Shown one piece after another: positions 1 through 11,500 of a DNA stretch of 64,000 nt. The position numbers were made by a program, and so were the translations under genes. Source of the stretch: Notospermus geniculatus. Taxonomy: Eukaryota > Nemertea > Pilidiophora > Heteronemertea > Lineidae. The stretch covers positions 62,001-126,000 of the forward strand of contig NMRB01001365.1 in NCBI GenBank assembly GCA_002633025.1, given 5' to 3'. Numbering within the stretch: position 1 is the stretch's first letter; every line of letters begins with the position of its first letter. Below the pieces are notes generated by a model, which saw nothing but the letters and a program-made list of their open reading frames with translations, did not search any database and was not told the origin of the DNA.

Positions 1-3000
1 TCAGTCCAGTAGTCCACCAGTCCAGCAGATCAGCTTTCACAACGAAATCACAGTAACATCCTTCCATTGCATTTCATAAATCATATACGTCAACAACAAT
101 CAAAATCGTGCAAACACATATTTTTTATTGTGCAGTTTTGCAGGAAGTTTGATGGATTACTCGAAGAATTATATTTGGTGCACACAAATGTAAGTGTGCT
201 TCGGTTACTGCCACGGCTTACCAAAGGTCAGCGGAGCTAGTCAAATAGGTATTCAGTGGCGTCATGGTGTCAGTCCAGCAGTCCACCAGTCCAGCAGTCC
301 ATCTGTCCAACTATGCCCGAAGTTTTGTAACCGTAATAGCTAGAGACTCCAAATTACATCTGAAGGTAGCCCTGGGTGAACTCTCCTGGGAAAAAAAATG
401 AGCGCAATTTGGCCTATATTAGGCGCACCAGGGGGCATTTTCTGTAAAATGAAATATCGCAATATCTCGGTCCCTATGATAAATATGTAGACAAAAAGTG
501 ATGGGATAGATAGATTGAGATTTTCTACATCAGTTCAAAGGGAAGTTAATGCCAGATCTGTTCACCAGGGGGCGCTATTCAACAAAATAAAAAACAGGGG
601 TATTTGAATTTTCGCGCCGTCAGCGCCAGCGTATCATTTGCCAGTGTCTGACGTGATCATCATTGGAATTCACAGCTAAGGCCAGGAGTCTGCATTCAGC
701 AGTTCAATCGTCTACTTCGAAGGAGTTCAGCACATCTAAACAATGAGACGCTAGGTAAGATCTTTTTTTCATTCTAAGAACCTAATGACGCAATGATTAC
801 CAGTTAAATGTCCGTGGCATTGTGAGTTTCGACAGTATGATAATCGCTTGCTGTGCCCTCGGCTCTCACAGACAGTGAATAAGTAATGAGGCGGAAGTCT
901 CGTCACTGGGTTGATTCTGATGACGTCAGAGACTTGTGATCCTCTACCGTAGCGAGAGAACGAAGAATGACCAATTGGCATGACCATGAACCACCACTCG
1001 AATCTCGTCGAAGTGCTCATGAAATGTCAGGCTTATTACGACAAAATATCCACAACTCACATTCTTCCCGATATGATGAAAAATCATCGCATGCAACGAA
1101 GATGATTTTCAGGTGGCAATTTCTTTGTTGACGTGGGCAAAACTTTTTACTTTTTTTAGATTGTTGTGTAGGATGGGGAATCGGCCTAATTCCAGGACTG
1201 CCGTGAATTTTGCCGAAGAGACACGTCTGGCGAAAGTGCGAAGCCTCCCTCCAATCCTCGGCATATTCCGATTATGAGTTGCGGAAATAGAATAGCAGGT
1301 CAAAGTCAAACAAGAATAATGGCAATGATGATTTTATAGCTATTCACCATGGATTAATTCTTGTGAAGGTGTCAATAATATTAAAGGGACACGGTCTTGA
1401 TTCGTCACCAAGAACCTCAACATTATATTTATAAACCGTCCCACCTAATCCCAAGGGTGGTCTTATAAGCTCTTTATCAATTCACCAAGGAATGAACACC
1501 TACATGTATTAACCCCTTCCCACCCAAGGGCTAATACTAAGGATTGTCTCATTTTACATTAACCCCTTCTTACTGATAATTTCCCAACCAAGGGTGGTCT
1601 AATAAAGTACAGTATCTGACATATACTAGTATCTTGATTCATCAAGGATTGTATGCCTATCTTGCAACATTAAAATTTAACCCCTTCCAAGGGGACTAAC
1701 CGTAGGCTTTCCAAAAAAATGTGATTCATTCTTGGCAAAATTGTATTGGACCGAGTCTCTAATCATAATTAGCAGACTTTATCCCATCAAAACATGCACA
1801 CCTGGTGAATGAAATCTGACATCATCCACGAACCGTCCTAAGACTGCAGTAGGCCCTACCTCTTTAGACTTAGGCCTTTGCCTTAGCCTATCAAACTGAG
1901 ACATCAAATGTCAGCTGAGCGCAAGGCCCATGGGCCTCTTGTTGTCTTCATGTTCAAACATTTCTCACTTTCGATGTCATTTGATTGTACACAATGTGAA
2001 TGAAACATGACCTTTTTGGTCGAGCTTTTTCATGGCTCACAACTCTCGCGCGTTTATAAATCGCCTTTTTATGCTGCGAACTAACTTGGCCTACTTTCTG
2101 AATGAGGCAGTTTGTGACATTTAGGAGTAGATTTTGGCAATTGATATTATAATGGGCTGAAAGTACTTACCTCACTACATGGCTGTGTAATCAACCAAAA
2201 ATCATACTAAAAGGGAAGAGTTTGTGTGTTTGTTTGTTCGTGATTTTCTCCAAGACTGACGATCTGATCGCCGCCAAACTTGGTATGCACATGCAGACAG
2301 ACCTCGGAAGTGTCCTTACGAAGCCCGAATTTTGATATGACTTTTAGTTTTCGAAATATTAAGATATTACGAAAATAACAATGCTGTTTAGGCCTTTTGA
2401 CATGTTGTCACTGAGATTGCCGTCGCGTCATCCATGACGTCGGCAGCATCATGTGCGATAGAATGACGTCATTACGCCACTCTAACGGGTATGACATCAT
2501 TATGTCCCCTAAGTGCTCGCAGCGGGTATTGCCTAGTGGAAAAGAAATTCAAATTCCTCTGGGAAAATAAAAACGAAGGGTCTGTTAGGTTTGTGTCCTG
2601 CAACCCCACGCATCCTGGGTAGGCCTATGTACCCAGTGAATCACGAAGGTGATGCCTTGTGGGCCAAGATAAAGTCGCCTACCAGAGTATTTTGAGAGCT
2701 ATTGCTGCAGGACCAGACTCTGACTGAAGGTCGAAGGTCATCGTATGATTGCCAAAACCTTTTAGAATACTTTACCAAGGGATAAATGCAAAAACAGCAT
2801 CTTAGTTGCCATAGTAACCGAGGTCTTTAGTTCATGTCGCGTTCATACTGTGATCAACTTCCTTAGAGCTTGCCGTCGTGTGGAGTGATGCAATCATTAC
2901 ATGATTTGCTCAGCTGGTCTCTGCTCATCCCGTCTCGCTGGCATTTCGTGGCCTCTGGAAGAAATTACACATTGAATAAGAATTGAAGCCATTTCAAAGG

Positions 3001-5584
3001 TCAGGTGAACGGTTGACATTTTGTCCTTTGATAATGGGGGATCGAAAAGTACTTAAGCGTCAAACGCGTGAGATGTTGGTTAAAACCTTGTGGGGGAGTA
3101 TCACCAATCCTGGCCATTCACCCGTTGTTGTGTAGACCAGGTGCAACCACTGACTGACTCATAACAGATTGAGGTATCTTGACATATCGAGGTCTACAGG
3201 GCAGGAGTGGCGGGAACCCTTATCAGAGCTAAGATGAGATGGAGAGAAGAAGATGTAGGCTACACAAGTGGTTGTATCATCCTTGAAGCCGTGCTTAGAA
3301 TTGCAGGTCTTATTCATCGTATCCATGACGTAACTCCGACAGTGTCCGCCATTGCTGACGTCGCCGTAATGACGCAAAGGTGGTGGGCAAAATTCATTGC
3401 TTTGCTGAAGAACGCTGGTGGGCAAAACGCACAACATCACAACGTCATGTAGGCTAGGGCCGGGTTGCACGAAACTCACGACAGCACTGTCTTGGTGTTA
3501 GCGCTATCTTCATGTTAGATGACGTAAAAATCCATTGTTCTTTTACGTCATTTAACATCAAGTTAGCGCTAACACCAAGATAGCGCTGTCGTGAGTTTCG
3601 TGCAACCGGGCCCTGGGCCTACGTCATGGATACGATGAATAAACAGACCGTATTATTTCCCTATCCTGCGCTTTAAAAGGACCATGGTATTGCCACTTAT
3701 TCTTGACAGCCGGCGCCACCGCGCCACTCTCCAACCCAGGGACTAACTACGTTGTCGGCGAATTGACCCAATTTACTACATACATTTTGTAATGCATTTT
3801 GTAGTTCGTGTTTCTGCCGCTAGGTGGCTCCCTCTGCATTGGCTATCACCGACACCTAAAATCAGTTCCACATTTGTCCAGCCCATTGAATTTGAATCTG
3901 TACTTAGGAAACCACACCTAACTAAGGTTGGCCTTAGTTAAGGAAGTGTGTCATGTCAGTTCAAAGGGGTGACCTTAATTGAGAGGTTTCATCTCATTGC
4001 GAGTAGGTTTTGTGTGGGAGACGTCATTGCACCATCTTACACTTAACTTCTTCATGATTAAATCTATACTGAAGGCGTCATGAACTCGCCTACATCTTTC
4101 TTTCCATGATTTAATGCCACGTCTCCCTCGAGGGTAAAGAAAGTATCTTCAATGGATGCGCATCTGACGTAAGGGATGATGCCATTATGAACTGAGTTAC
4201 GGTACCTCATCTATACGCCCGCTGAATTATCAGTTCCGCCGCTAGAGCTGTCTTGGATTCACCCCTGCCTCGTCTCCTGTCAGGTTTANCCCCCACACCG
4301 AATTCTGTGATCCCACCTGTCATGCCTGTCCAAATTTCCTTTCGTCAGGGCTTGAGTACCGGTACCCCCGAAAACTGTCTTGTTACCACCAAAAGAAGAA
4401 ATGACCCTTGCAATTCGGAAATCTGGTCCCTAAAAGTCCGATTTTGGGGGTCCAATGGGAGCCAGGGGCGGATCCAGAATCATGGGAAAGAGGGGGCACA
4501 GCCAGCACACCTCGTGGAAAACTTCGGTCAAATTTTAACATCTGTTTCAAAATTTCGAAATTTCCCGGTCAGTTTTAAAGATTTTCCACAAAATAGAGGG
4601 GGGCACGGGCCGGGTGTGCCCCCCGTTGGATCCGCGCCTGGGAGCCCTGCAGTTCGTGCTCTTGATTATGCCCTGTTCTTGAGCAGCCTCTGACCCTGAA
4701 AAAATAAAGTTCAGCCACCCTGGAAAATGAGAGGGCACATGCGGTCGGTGGTCATTCAATCTGCCTGAGCACAGTAGGCCCACCAGACGTGATAGAAAAG
4801 TAAAACCCTGTTTGAGCCTACGACCTTTCTCACCTACATGTATGAAATCAACACAAGCTCTGAGCTATCCCCACTGCACAGACACAAACCCCACCACGAA
4901 CTGAAATCTGCTGAAAGTCGAACCTGCCCGCAGCATAACACCGATACTGATCCAAACTCTGTTAATCAAATACCCAGCGAAGAGGACGTGGGGTATTTTT
5001 CTTCCATCAATTCAAACTCGATTCTGAGGATGATACCCGGCAAGACGCCGAGGTAAAAATACCGCCGCCGAGGGAAATTTGCTTGATTCAATTATCTCGT
5101 TCAGGGATTCCGGGTCTTAGGAACATATTTGATTTTGAAACGCTGATGTTTTTGTCAAAGGAGGCAAATGGTTGCAGACACATAAAGCCCGTTTAACCAC
5201 GACATCGGTTGTTTTGCAATGAGCGGTGCATTTTTCACAGGCACAGGGAAAATTGGAGACTTTATTGCCGTCAGAGGCCGCCTGAATAGCGGTCGAAGGA
5301 TGTCACAAAATTTGACATCACAGACGTAAGCCATGGCCTCCACGTCATTTTGGATGACGTCATGACACGCACTTTATGATGTCAAATTCCATAACGTTCT
5401 AGGACCGCTAACTGGTGGTGGCCTCTGGTGGCAGTAAAGTCTCTCATTCACATGCGAAAGAACTTGCTGAACCATCAAAAAACTCTCCAAACCCTTTGAA
5501 AACTATACTACTTTATACCGCAAAACACGGCAGTTGAAAATCTGAACAAAAACCTTGATCTTTTTCCATTTTGTATCACTTCAG
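1..5584. other. Non-coding flank or 5' intron of the SLC4 gene
   Basis: No exon with a recognisable protein match is seen here. The next exon downstream (5585) begins in the middle of a codon, so at least one earlier coding exon exists; it is either in this stretch and too short or diverged to recognise, or before the window. The stretch holds a short direct repeat of a 'cagtccaccagtccagcag'-like motif (positions 1-35 and 266-312), a nested foldback pair (3311-3641), a foldback with GGGGCGGATCC-type arms (about 4450-4655) and a single N at 4289. The longest open frames (4253-4693, 4838-5056) lie over repeats or have no usable splice phase. Confidence 0.6.
3311..3641. mobile_element. Family D foldback carrying an inserted family C foldback
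   Basis: Family D ends are tattcatcgtatccatgacg and its complement at 3622-3641. Inside lies family C (3457-3613), a near-perfect palindrome with gggccgggttgcacgaaact arms. The second D copy (11893-12085) has no C insertion. Confidence 0.85.
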
Positions 5585-8500
5585 GTCATCGGTCAGAAAA
5601 TGCGGCCCTCTATATCGGTCTTCACCTCCCAGACGCCGACTCAAAGCGGCACAGACGTCGCCGACATCACCATCATCGCCCAAAGCAGGACCGTGATATG
5701 CTTGATGGAAAATCACCACATGCTCCACCTGGTGGGTATTACACACATTAAAAGTTGTATTGGATCACTGTAGATCTCATTTTGAGTAGCAGTCAAAAGT
5801 AGTTGCCAGGGTCCGTATTCATAAACATACTTAAAGTCAAAGTGTGATACTTACCTTTTGTGTTGAACAAAGGATACATGTAAGTGTCACACTTATACTT
5901 AAGTAGTTTTATGAATATGGGTCCAAAAGTCGCACTCAGTTGCCACATGGCTACAAGAATTCTCCAAGTGCCTTTGGTCAGTGGAGGTCTTTAAAACTTC
6001 ACGATAGGTCCATCTCCATGTGAGTGAGGTATCCAACATACATGTAGACCACAAAAAACGACACATAAAATGATAGTAAACATAAAGTCGTCTCAGAATT
6101 TCGCAAATTTTCAACCCCAACTGGGGTTTTCCTCAGGCACTTTCTAGTAGAGATCCCAGTTTCACTTCTGGAAATTCGGAGACGACTTTATGTTTACAAT
6201 CCATGTGAGTGAGAGTTGTCTCACACAAGTTAGCTCTCTATGGGCAACTCAACTGTAGAAAACTATGGGCAGTTGTTTGTGTCATTAACCTTAGCCCAAG
6301 TCCCACAGAATTCATCATAGTGAATTGCCCATTGAGATCCAACTCGCACGAGATAACTTTCACTTGGACAAGAGAGCATCTTTAGTTATCTGGACAAACC
6401 TGGTACGTCTTGTGTGTAGGGTCACAGCCATAGATACCATAGACCTCTGCACACCTAGCCCCAAACCCAGACTCCTTGGGCCGATTTCACAAAGGGTGTT
6501 TAAGACTTGGACACATGTAACTTCGTCAAATGCATAGGGGAAGTGTGTGCATTTAGTGAAGTTACACGCGTCTACCGGGTAAGTCTTAAACACCCATTGT
6601 GAAATTGGTCCCTTGTACAGTAAATAGACAGTTTTGCCATCGTTTTGTTTCCGTTGGGTTTTATTACTAGTTTGGATTCTTAGTTTGTGTTTAATTTCAA
6701 GGTCTCGCCCTCGACAGTCGGGATGGTTCAACAGGTTTGTATGGTGCTTGGAGTGCAGCGATGGGTTGAACACCAGGGGGAGGGACGAAGCTAGCAAAGT
6801 CGAGAATACTTGAGCAGATCTGCGAATTCAAGAATCGTCTATACAACATGGCGACTCAACCAGGGATCACACCTGCGGCCTCTTGGGCATGTTGGGCTTG
6901 AGTCCACTCGTCAACCACTGCGACAGCTTGCTCTCCAAAATGATAACTTCGGACCCCTCGTCACCCCTGGTTGCGTTCGTCCTGCACTCCCAAACTCCAT
7001 TTGGGCTCCACCAGCATGATCTACCCGTTTCAATGTTTGTGTTACCGGTACTATACTTAGCTCATTTTAACCTCTTCGTTACCATAGGCGACGTCTTTTT
7101 ACCGCAGCCATTTTGGATCCCCTCTCACCACTGCCGGCGGATTTTTCCGTCGGCAATAAATAGCCTGTAATACAATCCCTGGTGAGCGAGGTGCACATCT
7201 CTGCTGGTATATAGGTAGCTAAGATCGTCAGCTACAGTTTAGTACCACTTTTGGTCTCATAGGTGGCGCATCGGTGCTGCAGGAAGGGCAGGCGGCGGAG
7301 TCGGATTTTTCTCCACTCATTTACCATGAACAATGAAACAAAAAAAAACCGGAGAACATGTTGTGACTGATTTGACTGACGCACTTTTCTGCTGACGGCG
7401 ACCTGCTTGCACTACAGTCGTTGTTTTTCCCGGTTGTTAGCCATATTTTTGGGGAAAAAAAACTGTGGTGTAGGGGGTTACGTAATCCTGTGGTAGCGAA
7501 GAGGTTAAGCTTCTCTTGAATTGGCGACAAAATATGAACGTAGTTCTGCCCTAATATGACAGTGGCCTTACAGGCCTGAAGTTCACCCGAGTGATGGAGA
7601 AGAATGCAGACCCTAGCCCACTCCCTCAATAGGTGTCACTAGTGGTTAAAACTATTGAAATGAAACTGACATCCCGGTCCTGATCAATTTCCCACACAAA
7701 AGGCGTCCATTCTGTAGGACTGGGTTTCGGTGTGCTGCCCTCTATCGTAGCTAGGATTCCCATTGAGTTTGGTTGTAGTAGCTGAGCATACGTTTAAAAA
7801 ATCCCTTCTAAAACCTTGACCATTTCACCCAAGCTTGTCATGACTATCAGCATTATTCCCTGCCCCAGCAGCTCAGTCATCTTTACAACTTTAACTGTTC
7901 AGCCTATATTATCCCATTTTCACCCCCACCCCCTTTTAGCCCTGCCATTCTTTATTTAGACCCCCACATCTCAATCGAATCTGTTTTTCCCCCGTGATCC
8001 ATATTGACCTCAGAGATGTGTGAATGTCAAATTAGATTATAAGATCTTACTTTTTGCATTTGTTTCTCACCGTGTTCACCTTATTCATTTTCTTATGATA
8101 ATATGTTTTCATTTTTATGTGCACTAAATGTTAGGGCTAGATTATGATGTGTCACCAACGCCAGCAGTGAAAGTCACGCTTTTTTTATCCCCAGAAGAAT
8201 GTTTGAGCAAATGTTAAAACATTTTAGAGTTGTGTCTACTTGTAAGGTAGCCAATCAAAACAATAGAGCTTGTGCAAATGACGTTATCGCAGAAAAATCT
8301 GCCATCTTGACGTCAAATTGACGTCAGATTACATCATTGACCCACTTGGTACACGTTGTCAACAGTCCAAGTGGATTGTGTCAGCCTACCACCATGATGT
8401 GATCTGCATGCGAGGCACTTTGTCGTCAACGTCAGCATCGAGGACTGCCAGTCAAAAGTGACGTCACAATGAGCCACTGCACAAGCTCTATACTAAATCC

Positions 8501-11500
8501 CAGTTTCAACTACAGCGGATTCCGCCGTGTTTTGCAGCGAGCGGTGTGGTTTTCACAGGGTTTTTGATAATCCTTTGATGGTTTAACAATACATGGCCTG
8601 TTGATTGTCCCAGAGCCTGTGAAAACTGCTCTGCTCACCACAAACCACGGTGGAATCCACTATTTTGGAAAAGGGCCTTAAGTGTATGTACTGGTTCCCT
8701 TGTACTTGTCAGAAGCCATCTTGTGACCCTATGATGAACTAATTTCTTTCTTAGCTCTTTATTGCTCTATTTCGCTCCTATTTAGAACCTAATTTAATAT
8801 TTTTGCCCCTGCCCCTCGACTGACGCATAAACTTGTTCTGAAGTTCCATCTTGTTTTTCGTTACCTCAGCAACGCCACCGTCACAACGTGTCAAATTCAT
8901 CCTCGGTCATGACGACGAAGACGAGGAACACAAGTCACATGACATCTTCTGTGAGATGAGTCAGTTGACGGCGGAGGACGGCGACGACCCGGAGGACTGG
9001 GAGTGGAAGGAAACGGCAAGGTATGGAATTTGGACCATAAGTGGTGCCACCTTTGTGCTGACATTAAACATTCAAATGCTTAAAACTTTCTCGGTGTATT
9101 CGACAAGGTCGGTTAGCTCAGGGAGTTCCCATAGACACCATTGTGAACATGGTATTCTATTGTGTCAGATTTTTCGTCAGGGCCGAACCCATACCATTAT
9201 GGGCCCTGGTAAGTATGGAAGAGGCCATCTCAAGCTACTCATGTTCCTCACTTGGATGGGGTCTTTTACTTGCCCTTGCAAAGACACAAGGTACAAGGCA
9301 CCACGGCTTACTGTCCCATGCGACGGACTGGAGAGCCGGGGATGATCAATCCCATATGCCTGGGATTCAAACCCGGGACCTGCTTGCTAAGCGGACATGA
9401 TAACCACTAGGCTATAGACAAATCCCAAATTGACATAAACGACAAAGATCTGCGCACTTCCGCCGAAATCGCAAACACAACCGTGGTCTGAAACTGAATG
9501 ACGTGACGCAGAGAACCCCACGACAGTGACTTCGATGACGTTGCGTCAAAATCGACCATTGCTGAATCACGGATGGTGTCACATCAGCTGGTTTCAGATC
9601 GAGGCTGTGGTTGCGATTTCGGCAGAAGTGCACAGATCTGCCAATTTGGGAATTGTCTATCAAGGCTCCTGGACATGGTCAGATGGTCCAGTGTGAAAAC
9701 ACTGTTGCATAAGTTTTGACGAAATTGACCTGTTTCAGGTGGATCAAGTTTGAAGAAGATGTGGAGGAGGGAGGGGAGAGGTGGTCCAAACCTCATGTCG
9801 CCACCCTTTCGCTGTACTCACTGTTTGAGCTGAGGAAAAGTCTATTAAGTGGTACTATACTCCTTGATAGTGATGCTATAAGCTTGGTACAGATTGCTGG
9901 TAAGTCAGAAATGATGAAAATGACAAATTTGGGACTGAACTTTGCTGTCCTGAAAGAGGCAACCTCCTGGAAAAGAATTTGAAGAAACATTCTTCAGATG
10001 GTTCACAGGAACAACCTTTCTTCAAATATTTTTCAATCAATACCACAGGATGTGAGAAAACTTTGGCAGAAGATGCCGTCTGCTGGACTCTGGTAGCCAC
10101 ACAAAACCTTTGCTGTCCTGAAAGAGGCAACCTCCTGGAAAAGGTGTCTTTTACGGGAGGTTTCATTGTATGTCCAGGGTGCTTGATAAACGATCTCTGT
10201 TCTGCAAATATTATGAAAAATTCACTCGCTTGATCGAACAGATATGTACCGTATTTAATCCATCATCCCCCACATTTGAGCAGACAGCATCAGGCCTTGC
10301 CGTTTGACGGGCGCGATTTTGCATGCACCTCGCAAACAATAGAATTTGTATTGTTTGCGAGGTGCATGCAAAATTGCGCCCGTCAAACGGCAAGGCCTGC
10401 AGCATTGTCTGTTTTCTGAGTCTCGGAAGTGAATTGGAAAAATTTGAAGAAACATTCTTCAGATGGTTGATTGGAACAACTTTTCTTCGAATATTTTTCA
10501 ATCAATATCATAGGATGTGAGAAAACTTTGACAGAAGATGCCGTCTGCTGGACTCTGGAGACAGATGAGTTAACAGTTCATTTTCTATAATCCTTGGGAA
10601 AGAATTGGAAAGAATTTGAAGAAACATTCTTCAGATGGTTCACAGGAACAACTTATCTTCGAATATTTTTCAATCAATACCATAGGATGTGAGAAAACAT
10701 GGACAGAAGATGCCGTCTGTTGGGCTTTGGGGGGGGCAGATGATTTGAGGAATTTACATGTTGAAAATTTTTCTTAGATTTAATCCTGGACAACATGATC
10801 AGCACGAAACAGCTCCATGAAAACCAACGGGATAACGTCCGTGAGGCTCTCCTTCGCCGGCATCGCCATTTACATGAGAAGAAACATCGCAAGAGTGACC
10901 TCGGCACAAAGTCATCAATCCCTTTAATACGGTCGCTAGCGGAGATCGGCCGGAAACGCTCCGAACCTAACACAATTAATCGTAAGTATGATAAGACGGC
11001 GTTTCTGTAACGTTTATCGTCATTTGGTGTTGTTTAATAATCCACTTTGTTTCTTGTTAATTGTAGCACATCCTCAGTGTAGCACGGAACCAGGGATTAG
11101 TGTAGCACGGAACCAGTCTGGTCTGAGGCCTTGTTTATCATAACGAAAGAAAGAGAGCTTGTACTCTGCTAGGACATTCTGGCTTCGTGGAACCAGACAT
11201 CCACGTGTGCTATAAGTTTAGTCATAACAACATCTGGTTCTGTGCTACTGCATGTGTCTGCCGTGCAGGGCTGTAGCTAGCAGAGGGACAGAGGTCAATA
11301 GGAGCAGTCAGCCGTGCTTATTGCCAAAAGATGGCAGCAAAGTTCTCTAACATATCAACACAACAAAAATTGTCTTGAATGGTGCTCAATCGAGCATGAA
11401 TGGATCCGCTAGGCGTTGAATTGAACCGTAGTGACACCTATTGGTCAACTGACTGACAGCTCCTATTGCCCTCGGGACCCCCGAAAAAGGGGTTTTTCAT

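Larger units (their letters stand above)
5585..10981 (+). other. SLC4 exons for the conserved cytosolic N-terminal domain, first half
   Basis: Four exons: 5585-5731, 8870-9020, 9739-9899 and 10778-10981. The first starts by completing a codon with GT and then reads [18 protein letters not shown], followed by a run rich in Arg and His ([13 protein letters not shown]), as in vertebrate NBCn proteins. The second reads [12 protein letters not shown] and ends ...WEWKETA; an Arg codon split across the junction leads into [12 protein letters not shown]. The fourth holds the [10 protein letters not shown] and [13 protein letters not shown] segments. Phases are 1, 2, 1 and 1 at the successive ends, each completed correctly by the next exon, which makes the calls very secure. 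Confidence 0.95.

Noticed and set aside
4253-4693. 146-residue open frame
   Set aside because: It runs over a single N and a foldback repeat with ggggcggatcc arms; no homology.
4838-5056. 72-residue open frame as the missing first SLC4 exon
   Set aside because: The usable GT would leave two bases, whereas exon 5585 needs one base before it; no family resemblance.
9360-9412. tRNA gene on the minus strand
   Set aside because: A and B boxes are present but the acceptor and anticodon stems do not pair and the body is shared with another dispersed copy, so it is a SINE.
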